DNA of 23,879 nucleotides, from positions 1-23,879 of the forward strand of contig CAUYUJ010011264.1 of the NCBI GenBank assembly GCA_963575745.1, given 5' to 3'. This document shows, piece by piece, positions 8,384 through 16,971 of the stretch. The stretch's first letter is position 1. Every line of letters begins with the position of its first letter. This DNA is from Prorocentrum cordatum (Eukaryota; Sar; Dinophyceae; Prorocentrales; Prorocentraceae). The position numbers and the translations under genes were made by a program. Below the pieces are notes generated by a model. It had not been told where the DNA came from. It worked only from the letters and a program-made list of their open reading frames with translations, and ran no database searches.

Positions 8384-9893
8384 GTGAGCTGCGGGACCCA
8401 TAGGAAGGCTCCCGCCTGACGCGTCCTCACAATTCACTCACAGACGAGGGTCCCGCTTGATACTTCTTCCAAATTCAGACCTGAGGAGCCCAAAAGTGAC
8501 GACAGATACAGGAATCCGATGACCCGCTCGGATTAATAACATGATCTGCGGGCCCCATAGGGAGGGGGCTCCCGCCTGAGACTTGCTCGCAATTCACTGA
8601 CAAACGAGGCTCCCGCCTGATACTTCCTCCAAATTCAGACCTGAAGAGCCCAAAAGTGACGACAGTTACAGGAATCCGATGACCCGCTTGGATTATTAAC
8701 ATGATCTGCGGGCCCCATAGGGAGGGGGCTCCCGCCTGAGACTTCCTCGCAATTCACTCACAGACGAGGCTCCCGCTTTATACTTCCTCCAAATTCAGAC
8801 CTGAGGAACCCAAAAGTGACGACAGTTACAGGAATCCGATGACCCGCTTGGATTAATAATATGATCTGCGGGCCCCATAGGGAGGGGGCTTCCGCTTGAG
8901 ACTTCCTCACAATTCACTCACAGACGAGGTTCCCGCTTGATACTTCCTCCAAATTCAAACCTGAGGAGCCCCAAAATGACGACAGATACAGGAATCCGAT
9001 GACCCGCTCGGATTAGTAACATGATCTGCGGGCCCCATAGGGAGGGGGGCTCCCGCCTGAGACTTACAATTCACTCACAGACGAGACTCCCGCTTGATAC
9101 TTCCTCCAAATTCAGACCTGGGGAGCCCAAAAGTGACGACAGATACAGGAATCCGATGACCCGCTCGGATTAGTAACATGATCTGCGAGCCCCATATGGA
9201 CGGGGCTCCCGCCTGAGACTTCCTCACAATTCACTCACAGACGAGGCTCCCGCTTGATACTTCTTCCAAAGCCAAACCTGAGGAGCCCAAAAGTGACGGC
9301 AGATACAGGAATCCGATGACCCGCTCGGATTATTAACATGATCTGCGGGCCCCATAGGGAGGGGGTTCCCGCCTGACGCGTCCTCACAATTCACTCACAG
9401 ACGAGGCTCCCGCTTGATACTTCTTCCAAATTCAGACCTGAGGAGCCCAAAAGTGACGACAGTTACAGGAATCCGATGACCCGCTCGGATTAATAACATG
9501 ATCTGCGGGCCCCATAGGGAGGGGGCTCCCGCCTGAGACTTGCTCGCAATTCACTGACAAACGAGGCTCCCGCCTGATACTTCCTCCAAATTCAGACCTG
9601 AGGAGCCCAAAAGTGACGACAGATACAGGAATCCGATGACCCGCTCGGATTAGTAACATGATCTGCGGGCCCCATAAGGAAGGGGGCTCCCGCCTGAGAC
9701 TTCCTCGCAATTCACTCACAGACGAGGCTCCCGCTTGATACTTCCTCCAAATTCAGACCTGAGGAGCCCAAAAGTGACGACAGTTACAGGAATCCGATGA
9801 CCCGCTCGGATTAGTAACATGATCTGCGGGCCCCATAGGGAGGGGGCTCCCGCCTGAGACTTCCTCACAATTCACTCACAGACGAGGCTCCCT
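8384..9893. repeat. 160-bp satellite array, about 9.4 copies
   Basis: The marker GGAATCCGATGACCCGC recurs at 8511, 8671, 8831, 8991, 9148, 9308, 9468, 9628 and 9789, giving a period of 160 bp (157 and 161 once each). Each unit holds two related blocks of about 40 bp, GCTCCCGCCTGAGACTTCCT and GCTCCCGCTTGATACTTCCT. The remaining 80 bp is unrelated and contains the inverted repeat AATCCGA...TCGGATT. The first unit is divergent and the last is truncated where an ATG microsatellite begins. Unit pairs at 8418 and 9375 share the same private variants. Minus-strand open frames here are periodic and not treated as genes. Confidence 0.97.
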
Positions 9894-9895
9894 CT

Positions 9896-9949
9896 TGGTG
9901 GATGATGGTGATGGGATGATGACGACGGTGTTTGATGATGATATAGGAT

Positions 9950-10013
<64 letters not shown>

Positions 10014-10138
10014 GGTGATGATGATGACGACGTGATGATGATGGTGGTGATGATGAGTGCTGATGGTGAGTGATCGTGCGATTCTGATGGTAAATGATGG
10101 TGATGATGATGGGGACGAAGTGGTGAGTCAGCGAGTAG

Positions 10139-10193
<55 letters not shown>

Positions 10194-10290
10194 CGTTCGA
10201 TGCCGATGATTGTGACTGATCGTGCGATGGTGATGGTGATGCTGATGGTGATGATGATGATGAGTGGGGAGTGATGGTGATGGTGATGAT
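9896..10290. repeat. (ATG)n / (GAT)n microsatellite
   Basis: Long pure runs at about 9950-9998 and 10138-10191, with GTG-rich and degenerate segments between. It begins directly at the truncated last satellite unit. The orientation is opposite to the ATC tracts at 3600-4125 and 18146-18515. Confidence 0.95.
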
Positions 10291-10389
10291 GATGCGGAGG
10301 AGGAAGCAAAGAGGAGCAGAGGAAAGGGAGGAGGACGAGAGATCCTGCGCGGAGGGTGTGCAGAGAAAACAAAAACCCCACTTAGGATG
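10291..10389. other. Purine-rich junction between microsatellite and LINE B
   Basis: GGAGGAGGAAGC-type DNA up to about 10345, then a short stretch of uncertain origin before LINE B coding similarity begins. Similarity to RNase H fades just past 10407. Confidence 0.6.
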
Positions 10390-10944
10390 TGGGGGAAAAA
10401 CTACCCAGAGGTCGATGTTAGATCGATGTCGCCAGCCTGGCCCTCTCTTCACTCCACGATGCACGTAGTTGGAGTCGAGGACCAAAGTAATGTCGCCCTG
10501 GACATGGGTGGTTGCTTGGCTAGCCGCGTACAGTTCTCCTCTGTTGATGGTCTGTGTCCCCAGCAGGCTACCTTTAAGGGCAGCAATACTCTTACAAGCT
10601 GGCCCAAGAAATCCCACTCCCCATCCGACACGTCGCTTCATGGGGTCCTTGTTATGTGGACCTCCGCTGGCATCCGGACCTACCAAAAACTTCTCATGGG
10701 CTTGCATGTCCTGGAGGTGGAAGGTCCCCGAGGCTCTATGGATCGGGATGGCAGGGAATTGATCCGTGAACCCTTCGGTGAAAACGACGGGCAGCAGCGC
10801 TCTCCCCAACTTGATGGGGCATGCATGGAAATGTTGAACAGCCCTGCTGACCAGGTGAGCGGAGTCCAACACAGCTCGCTTGTCGCTTGTTACTTTCAGC
10901 CAGCTTCGGGCAAGTCCAGAAACGATGAAGATCGTCCTCGGCAA
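10390..10944 (-). pseudogene. LINE B RNase H domain, N-terminal piece
   Basis: The frame starting at 10944 holds DASGG (first catalytic Asp near 10674), RRVGWGVGFLG, INRGELYAASQA (catalytic Glu near 10536) and ITLVLDSNYVHRG (third acidic Asp near 10476), then SNIDLW near 10407. This is the standard RNase H order up to the helix before the final catalytic block. The K-x-K-x-H and last Asp blocks are missing here but occur at 7608-7536 on the same strand. Beyond 10390 the frame enters low-complexity DNA. Confidence 0.85.
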
Positions 10945-11224
10945 CCGTGCCGCAACGAGGGCATGCTACTTGAACGTGTGATTCGCACGCATGGAGCCTG
11001 GTGCATGTCCAAACCGATCCCGCGCTGATAGTGCGTAGTGCCTTGGGTGGGGGAGCTCGCGAAGGGGTATTATCATCGGCCTCTTGGGCCTCTGGCTTGG
11101 GAAGGTGCTGGCAGATGAGATGATGACTGTATATGTCGACGCCCTCCTCGGACCCTCGTCCCAGATGAAACCTCGCTGCGTTCTTCAATAACCGTTTGGA
11201 AATATGTCGGGAAATCGCATCCAT
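10870..11224 (-). pseudogene. LINE B Cys/His cluster segment
   Basis: Starting at MDAISRHISKRLLKNAARFH, the peptide passes through GSEEGVDI and GSVWTCTRLHAC to CPRCGTVAEDDLHRFWTCP. The four ligands are spaced C-X2-C-X8-H-X4-C, with the first Cys near 10963. This matches the zf-RVT type of putative zinc-binding region between RT and RNase H of many non-LTR retrotransposons. The four ligands are intact although the element as a whole is dead. A frame change at about 10900 leads into the RNase H frame. Confidence 0.8.
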
Positions 11225-11278
11225 AAAAGTGGCCTGGCTCTTGAGGTCCCCTGGCTGAAGTTTGAAACGTTGATCCCC

Positions 11279-11720
11279 TCAGGGAATCCATCCCCATGGG
11301 CCCACTGGGTAGATGTCCAAATCGAGGAGGGTGGCGATGGTGGCAGAGAAGAGGGACGTGACCTTGCCCCAACGAGTCTTCGAATTGGAGTCTCCCCACC
11401 GTGGCGGTCCACCGCCTGCTGATGAGGGCATGTATGTTGGGTTCCTGGTTGACCAGGTCGAACCAGGCCTCGAAGAGCTGCACTGGATGATAGTGGGCAG
11501 TATCCTCCTGCTCCTGACCTCTCTGCGAGAGGGCGAAAACCGCGGTGGTGCATCCATACTTGGGAACATTACCGAATCCTCGAACAAAACATCCTCTGAG
11601 CTGTCGGGTCGATGGAGCAATCCCTTGGCCTTGATGTCCCCAGAAGAGCTGCGGCTTGGCCCCTGTCAAAACCAACCTTCGGGCCTTCTTGGTGCCCTTT
11701 GTGAGCCTGGATGCCGCCAA
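11279..11720 (-). pseudogene. LINE B region following the reverse transcriptase, frameshifted
   Basis: The peptide runs KARRLVLTGAKPQLFWGHQG, then an S-T-R-Q-L-R-G stretch, FALSQ, EAWFDLVNQEP and ISRRWTATVGRL. A second frame supplies ATIATLLDLDIYPVGPWGW. From memory, the WGHQ-Q-G block, the R/K-rich stretch after it and the W...L.lGW..p.gP.. block form the usual connection between RT thumb and Cys cluster in algal RNase H-bearing LINEs. No polymerase YxDD motif is present. Confidence 0.7.
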
Positions 11721-11774
11721 TATGGAAATTCAGTGGGCACATGGTGCCGCCGTGGGACATATTAACTCTTATAT

Positions 11775-11960
11775 CTAAAGTTGCAGACACGTACACAATC
11801 GTAGACCCGTATGATGTTCCTGGACCGTTGCTGGAGCCCCATCCCTGGCGAGCAGAGCTCGCCAATGGCGGCGCGGGAAACGCCGCCAGGGGCGTCCAAC
11901 GCCAATCAAAGAAATCCGCACGGACCCTCGGAAGTGTATGCGTATGCTGCCTGTCCTTTC
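11775..11960 (-). repeat. Dispersed hairpin-rich repeat, copy 1
   Basis: Three short perfect hairpins sit in a row: GGCGAGC/GCTCGCC (11847-11863), GGCGGCG/CGCCGCC (11867-11887) and GGCGT/ACGCC (11891-11903). They are followed by GAAATCCGCACGGACC. Over about 55 bp, 11890-11945 resembles 15200-15255, sharing the order GCC..TCAAA..A..TCCGC.CGGA...C.GAA..TGTAT. It abuts the broken 5' edge of LINE B. Confidence 0.65.
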
Positions 11961-13137
11961 TCGAAGCGCACGGTGACCACACAGCACGTGAAACTGCAAC
12001 ACTGGGCTACGAATGCTGCACACTGCGAGGCGGGGATGTATCCATATCCACCGTTTGGGAACCGACGTCCCTGGGACCCAACGAGCGGTGGATGCGCATA
12101 CATGTTGGCGCCCGCGGGCCAAACTATATCCATAGCGACCGCCTGTGGAGGTCCTCGAAAATCGATCCCCCAACCGGTGATTCTGTGTGAACCTCCGCCT
12201 CGAACACACGGCCTCACGCAACGGCTAGCCCACCACGAGCCTTGCGCGGTGCCTCGACGCCGCCCTCTCGCGGCGCTCGTCGCTGCGGGCCGAGCGCGGA
12301 GTCTGTGGAGTCCTAGCAGCTGTAGCACCCTCCTCTTCGACGGACACTTCTGCAATGCGTTCCCCCGCGTGCTGCCCACGCGAGCTGTGCCCGCGACAGG
12401 CGGGGCTCCTTGCACAGGACACGCGACAAGACACAAACGTCTGCCGACGGTAACCCGGTCTCCAACGACCACATGACACCAGAGTAGCATTGCCCCGCGA
12501 AGGCAAGGGACGCGATGCGCGATGCACAGGATAGAGGAGCACCCTTGGTTTGGGCAAGCACGACCTACTAATCAGCCCCGCCCGTACGGCCAACACTGCC
12601 GCATTGCTGGTCTGGCTCCACAGGCTGTGGCTCAGAACTGACGTCGTCAAGCACCCCCCGAAATCAGGCATCGGAAATACCTTCGACACGACGTCAGAAT
12701 TTGTGTAGTTTGCCTCGTGACCAAGTGGTATGCAAGCGTGCTTTGTCAAGTTGCACGGCAGTAGTTTTTCGCCGCTCCCGCTGCGAAGTCTTATTCTCCC
12801 AAGTGATGGGCAGTGCGACAAGTGCTCTTCTCGTTTGTTCAATGTGAATCGGTAGCGCCAACCAAGCTGTCCAACATGTTCTCCAAGACGGAGCACTCGG
12901 TGGCAGTCTTGGTATCCAGCTTGTCCTGCAAATCTGCGCGACGTGTAAAGTCTTGCCGAGTCCTCCTCTCAACTGGGACGATACGCGACGAAGTCGAGAG
13001 ACATTGGCAATCGCCATCAAGTGGAACCGCGGATGCGTCGTCGCACTGAGCCAACAACGATGCTCCTGTCCTCGCTTGGGTCACATGCGTCATTGAGCCC
13101 CGATGGCTTGAGCCCAAATTGCTTCAGTCCAACTAGT
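11961..13137. other. Low-repeat spacer without a recognised gene
   Basis: Nearly 1.2 kb of ordinary, GC-rich DNA. Several frames of 140-220 codons are open on both strands at once, as GC richness predicts, and none shows a domain I recognise. A plus frame at 11711-12190 and minus frames at 11906-12490 and 12225-12896 overlap one another and cannot all be real. Confidence 0.45.
12839..13117 (-). CDS. Unrecognised ORF, possibly part of a relic gene
   Basis: A 92-codon frame whose second half (RRTRQDFTRRADLQDKLDTK, then ATECSVLENMLDSL) has a helix-like mix of charged and hydrophobic residues and little repeat bias. The opposite strand is also partly open. The assumed start is simply the first Met. 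No family is recognised and no neighbour supports it. Confidence 0.15.
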   Translation of the reverse strand: MGSSHRGSMTHVTQARTGASLLAQCDDASAVPLDGDCQCLSTSSRIVPVERRTRQDFTRRADLQDKLDTKTATECSVLENMLDSLVGATDSH

Positions 13138-13510
13138 TCCTCCTCCTCCTCCTCCTCCTCCTCCTCCCCATCCCCCCCTCTTCCTCCGCATGCCTACCCC
13201 CTCCCCATCCCATTCTCCTCTCCGCTTCCTTCGCCACTGCTCTCTCCTCCTGCCCCGTCCGCATTATCGTCCTCCTCTTCCTCCTCCTCACTCCGTCTCC
13301 TGGTCCTCCTCCGCCTCCCCCATCCCCCGCCCTCCTCCACCCTCTTCAACCGCCCGCCGCCGCCGCCGCCTCCTCCTCCTCCTCCTCGCTCCTCCTCCTC
13401 CTCCTCCTCTTCCTCCTCTTCCTCCTCCGCGTCCTCCTCACTCCTCCTCTTTCTCCTCTTTCTCCTCCTCCTCCTCCTCCTCTTCCTCCTCTTCCTCCTC
13501 ATCCTCCTAT
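13138..13510. repeat. CTC/CCT microsatellite tract
   Basis: Pure CTC runs at 13138-13167 and about 13373-13510 (with TTTCTCCTC variants), separated by C-rich DNA with CCG units near 13355-13370. The pyrimidine strand is plus. Confidence 0.92.
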
Positions 13511-13626
13511 CCTGGTGTTTATCTGTGCGCCGCCTCCCCCTCTCCCCATCCCCCAGACTGCTCACGCTGGCGAGTTTGCAGCGTGCACTGCAGCTTGCCA
13601 GAGTTCTCTAGGGGGCTAAGAAGGTT

Positions 13627-14085
13627 TCAATGACTGTCAAAGGATTGCTGAGGCTTGGGCCTCCCCACCGAATGAGCAGCGTTCTTCTCGTGGGGTTCGT
13701 TCGGGGGTTTTCTTTTAGAACGCTGACTCCAAGATGGGTCAGATACACAAGGCTGAAATGCCACATGTCGGTGGAGAAGGCCGAATAATTCCCTCACCTT
13801 CAGTGCTGCAGGGGTAGTGATGATCTGTCCGACCATCATGCTAAGCTTGGGGTACTGGCTCAAGAGAAGACAAGCCCCGAGCAGACCGAGTGGCTCGACC
13901 AAGCCCTGTCTATCGCGCGTGACGGGTGCGCGGTTGCTGCCAGATTGCTCCCGGTGTGGCCTCAGCGTGACCCTTCGCAGGCCACGCACGTCGGTCACCA
14001 AGGCTCGCCACTCCTGGGTGTGGAGGGAGAAGTTCTCGCAGTGCAAGCAACGTGTGAGAGCGTCGCAGCTCTGTTGGCCTCCCAA
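13627..14085 (-). CDS. Unrecognised 152-codon ORF
   Basis: The longest non-repetitive open frame in this part of the window. It has a Cys-rich start (SCDALTRCLHCENF), a moderately hydrophobic middle (GLLGACLLLSQYPKLSMMVG) and a basic C-terminal part (SQRSKRKPPNEPHEK). Composition is balanced and not driven by simple repeats. The start is the first Met after an in-frame stop; an upstream exon cannot be excluded. It lies between a CTC tract and a foldback element. The CLHC pair hints at a metal site or a LINE tail, but I cannot place it. Confidence 0.28.
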   Translation of the reverse strand: MGGQQSCDALTRCLHCENFSLHTQEWRALVTDVRGLRRVTLRPHREQSGSNRAPVTRDRQGLVEPLGLLGACLLLSQYPKLSMMVGQIITTPAALKVRELFGLLHRHVAFQPCVSDPSWSQRSKRKPPNEPHEKNAAHSVGRPKPQQSFDSH

Positions 14086-14126
14086 TAGGCTCTATGGCTC
14101 AAGGTTCATTAACCTTGGCCACAAGT

Positions 14127-14295
14127 TGGCGGCGCGCAAAAGGGGGTAGGGGGAGGGGGAAGGCTTCTCAGAAGTACCCTGCTTCTCAGAAGGCCTCGGC
14201 ATTACGTCTATAGAGAAGGCCCGCGACTTCTAAGAAGCAGGGGTGCTTCTAAGAAGCCTTCCCCCCTCCCCCTACCCCCCTCTGCGCGTTGCCGA
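14127..14295. mobile_element. Foldback element with arms of about 65 bp
   Basis: The left arm (14127-14194) and right arm (14230-14295) are imperfect inverse copies. Outside to inside, they share GGC..CGCGCA, G-runs with GGTAGGGGGAGGGG, GGAAGGCTTCT and a GCTTCT.AGAAG pair. The short AGAAG/CTTCT palindromes occur twice per arm. The hexamer ACAAGT lies directly outside both ends (14121-14126 and 14296-14301) and may be a target duplication. It has no coding capacity. The loop is about 35 bp. This fits a MITE or foldback element; the superfamily is not assigned. Confidence 0.75.
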
Positions 14296-14301
14296 ACAAG
14301 T

Positions 14302-14837
14302 GCGTTGCCCTGTCCTGCCCGGATGGCACGGTGTTGTGCCTGTTTCTGAAGTGCACGGCTTTCTCGACTGGCGGGTATGTGCGGTATCTCTCACTGCACC
14401 GACCTTGCAGACGTGCTGCAGCGGAGTTTTGGTGTGGATGTATGTCAATTCGGCGAGCGAAAAACGAAGTGAATTTCACGTGGATTTGTTATAGCCTTCG
14501 TCCCTGGCAAAAAATCAGCCCGAACTTCACTTCGAATTCCGGAACGAAATTCTCCAGGACACTCCGGGCCCATCTGATCATTTTCCGAACGACATTCGCT
14601 CTGCGCTGGTGTCACCATGATGTCTCGGCTAGAGGTGCAACGGGAAGCCGCAAGGTGTCCGCTCGTCCCGCTCGTGTGCGGGGGCGCTTCCCGACGGTGG
14701 CCCGCAGACTCTCTGCGGGCAGCTCAGCATGTAGGATTCTCTGTGCTGACCTCGTCATCAAGTGCCGTGCTCGATGGCTGACTGGCTGGCCGCCAGGAGG
14801 ACGATGAATACTCGTGACAGAGCAGTGCGGCGGCAGA
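14302..14837. other. Spacer with a small inverted repeat
   Basis: Mixed-complexity DNA. CGAAGTGAA at 14465-14473 is matched by TTCACTTCG at 14526-14534, giving a possible 9-bp stem with a 52-bp loop. No gene was recognised; open frames of 80-170 codons on the plus strand lack any motif. Confidence 0.5.
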
Positions 14838-14995
14838 ATCCTCCTCCTCCTCGCTCCTCCTCCTCGCTCCTCCCCCTCCTCCTCCTCCTCCACCTCGTCC
14901 TTCTCCTCCTCCCCCTCCTCCTCCTCCTCCTCCTCCTCCTCCTCCTCCTCCTCCTCCTCCTCCCTCCTCCTCCTCCTCCTCCTCCTCCTCCTCCG
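14838..14995. repeat. (CTC)n microsatellite
   Basis: Near-continuous CTC with CTCG and CCC interruptions, ending CTCCGCC. The pyrimidine strand is plus. Confidence 0.95.
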
Positions 14996-15159
14996 CCCTC
15001 ACTTCCTCCGCCTCAGTCCCCGTGGGCCGCGCAGCGTCTCCTGGTAGCATCGGCCCCGCGAGCGCGTGAGGTCCGACGTCGAAGCTGGCAGGCAGTCAGA
15101 AGATTGCATCGCCCACCCCTCACAACAAAGGAAGACAGCGCAGCATCACCAGAACCGTG

Positions 15160-15255
15160 CGACGGTCCGCGCAGAGTTCGTGGATCTGCGCTGGACCCCC
15201 CTGGGGTCCAGCGCCGACTCAAAACATCCGCGCGGAGCTCCGAAATTGTATAAGT
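15160..15255. repeat. Dispersed hairpin-rich repeat, copy 2
   Basis: A perfect 12-bp hairpin GCGCTGGACCCC / GGGGTCCAGCGC with a 3-base loop lies at 15188-15214. Outside it, TCCGCGCAG (15166) and TCCGCGCGGA (15127 + 100, at about 15227-15236) continue a degenerate inverted repeat. The right half resembles copy 1 at 11890-11945. Both strands therefore carry one half-unit each, reading R-W-T-P in one frame. Confidence 0.7.
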
Positions 15256-15632
15256 ACACAAGCTGTTCTATACCAACGGTAAATTGCATCGGCCCCGGAT
15301 ACACGTCGGTCGTAAGAAGTAGGTAGAAACATGAAGAAGGAAGGCGGATAGAGTAGACTGGGTCCAGGTCCTCCCAGAGAATAACAAAACACAGCACAAG
15401 CATGTCGATTCTTGAAGTAGAAAGGCGCTTGAAGTAGATTGGGATCTGGGAATCCAAAAATACGTACTTTCAACGACCGGCGGGTAACATCGAAATGACT
15501 GCGCGGGGGGTATGTGCGAACCCCGCATGACCCTGGCCCCGACAGCTCGCGGAGTCATGCCGGGGGGAGAGTGGGGGGGGATCAAAAGGCAGGGCGGGAA
15601 GCAGGAGGAGGGACTTATGTGGGACCGTAGAT
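15256..15632. other. Spacer with a weak internal duplication
   Basis: Segments at about 15325-15375 and 15400-15450 share the order GCATG/ACATG...GAAG..GAAAGGCG...GTAGA(C/T)TGGG and look like an old tandem duplication of about 80-90 bp. GCATCGGCCCCG occurs at 15047 and again at 15287. The rest is G-run-rich with no gene recognised. Confidence 0.4.
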
Positions 15633-15840
15633 GGACAAACAAGTGGAACCCTTGACGCCACGCCCCCCCTCCCCCCAATTTCAAAGTTGGCCTCAAGCAT
15701 TTGGCAGCACAGGCGTGAGGACAAAAAAAGTGGAACCCCCAGGGCCTCCGAGAGGCCGAACCCAACTTTGAAATTGGGGGAGGGGAGGGGGGCGAATGCG
15801 GGGCCGAAGACGAAGACGAATGGGTTCCACGTTTGTGTCC
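15633..15840. repeat. Inverted-repeat element with two-block arms
   Basis: Outer blocks are GGACAAACAAGTGGAACCC (15633-15651) and its near-complement GGGTTCCACGTTTGTGTCC (15822-15840). Inner blocks CCAATTTCAAAGTTGG (15675-15690) and CCAACTTTGAAATTGG (15762-15777) are perfectly complementary. C-runs on the left arm and G-runs on the right separate the blocks. The loop carries a third, direct copy of the outer block (15719-15738) and a small perfect hairpin GGCCTC-CGA-GAGGCC (15743-15757). No clear target duplication was found. Probably a non-autonomous foldback element. Confidence 0.75.
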
Positions 15841-16782
15841 CCTTACCAGAGGGCGATGATGAAGGGAAGTGCACCCCCCCCTCCCCCCGATTCCCTTTCC
15901 ACCGCTCCCATGCTCCCATACCCTTAAACGTCATCCTCCGAGTGCCCACCAACGCACCCCTGGGCGCCATGTAGAACCAATTCATTCACGATGTGCCCCG
16001 ATCGAAATGTTAGAAAATACCAGAATGTCCTGGCTGTGTGGGATTTGGAAGCTTGTGGGCCAGCCGTCTCGAGCGTCTCCTGGGACCCTATGCCGCCATT
16101 TCGGTGCTGTCTTGGAACGCTCTTGATAGGGGGGAAACAAACCTACCTCGCTTTTGACCACCCTCGCTTCCAAAAGATACCAAGCGATGCCAAAATACGG
16201 CCTGTACTGGTCAGGTCGCTTGACGAGGAGGCGCGTGGTATGACTTGGTTTTTCCTGGAAGCGAAAGCGGGGTAGGTAATTCACGCTCTGATGCAACCCG
16301 CGCTGCCTGGCAGGCCCGAACAGCTGACGCCCTCAGACTCAACCTAGTCACCCGCACCGCTCGACTAACACACCGCATGACAGGCGTGCGTGCCGTCATC
16401 ACCCCGCCCCTTGCCAACTCATCGTGGAACCTCCATCTACATTGGAGGCGATGAAATGGGCACCAACACCAACACAGGTGTTTGTCCCCACCCAGGAAAG
16501 ATGATCCTTGATGTTGGCGCTGGTGAAAGTTCGGCCATCTAGGAAGCTCGAATATTCCCACCATCACCGAGATCGAGATCATCTTCCTTTGCTGGAGGCA
16601 CACCGCCAGTATAGGTGGTGGTGTGAACCCCTAGGCCTCCGACTATACTCTTCGCTCTTACTGAACAGTCTGCGCTCGCACACGACGCCTTTCCTCGTCA
16701 CATCACCGCGCCAAGGATCCCCTCACGCTCCCCGCGTGCCCTCGGCGAAGCCTGCAAGGACACGCACCGACCCACTCGCATT
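15841..16782. other. Low-repeat spacer; no gene recognised
   Basis: About 940 bases of ordinary complexity. Open frames of 70-130 codons exist on both strands (for example minus 15982-16296 and plus 16508-16891), without recognisable motifs. No hairpin of note was seen. Confidence 0.45.
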
Positions 16783-16963
16783 GCCCCTGACGAATCGTTT
16801 CGCTCCGCTTGTACGGGCCACACGCCCAGACATGCAGGCTATCCGCCGTCCTGGGGGGACGGCCGCCCATCCAACTGCCCCCCCTGACTGAATCGCTTCG
16901 CTCAGCTGACGGGCCGCACGCCTGAGAGGCGCGCTCTCCGCGACCCTTTGGGGGACAACCGCG
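16783..16963. repeat. 97-bp tandem duplication (two copies, start of a third)
   Basis: CTGACGAATCGTTTCGCTC at 16787 recurs as CTGACTGAATCGCTTCGCTC at 16884, and the following ACGGGCC.CACGCC, CTCTCCGC-like and GGGGGAC..CCGC blocks stay in step, giving a period of about 97 bp. After the MITE at 16972-17115, CCCCCCCTGATGGATCGCTC looks like the start of a third unit. Confidence 0.7.
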
Positions 16964-16971
16964 CTCCTCAC
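16964..16971. repeat. Target-site duplication, left, MITE copy 2
   Basis: CTCCTCAC, directly before the element start. It is identical to 17116-17123. Confidence 0.85.

Larger units (their letters stand above)
10390..11765 (-). mobile_element. LINE fragment B, N-terminal part (post-RT, Cys cluster, RNase H)
   Basis: Minus strand. In order: an end-of-RT/thumb-like segment with WGHQGQG (about 11720-11360), a continuation in another frame with ATIATLLDLD and GPWGW (11366-11282), a C-X2-C-X8-H-X4-C cluster (10963-10905), and the first three catalytic acidic residues of RNase H (10674-10476). At least three frame changes occur. The reverse transcriptase core and anything 5' of it are missing, and the element ends near 11765 beside a hairpin-rich repeat. 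The C-terminal remainder is at 7690-7000. Order and motif spacing make the LINE identification firm; the clade is not assigned. Confidence 0.85.

Noticed and set aside
9432-9719. 95-codon minus-strand frame in the satellite (and a similar one at 8475-8702)
   Set aside because: The same peptide recurs with the monomer period, and other units have stops in that frame.
8384-9893. CRISPR-like array of repeats
   Set aside because: Units are contiguous 160-bp monomers with no unique spacers, in a eukaryotic context. This is a satellite.
11711-12490. Overlapping open frames on both strands as candidate genes
   Set aside because: Mutually overlapping, they run through the hairpin-rich repeat and show no recognisable motif.
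13098-13125. TGGCTTGAGCCCAAATTG, vaguely like a reversed spliced leader
   Set aside because: Too many mismatches to the 22-base leader on either strand.
14465-14534. 9-bp inverted repeat CGAAGTGAA/TTCACTTCG as a MITE
   Set aside because: The arms do not extend and no target duplication is visible; expected by chance in a window this long.
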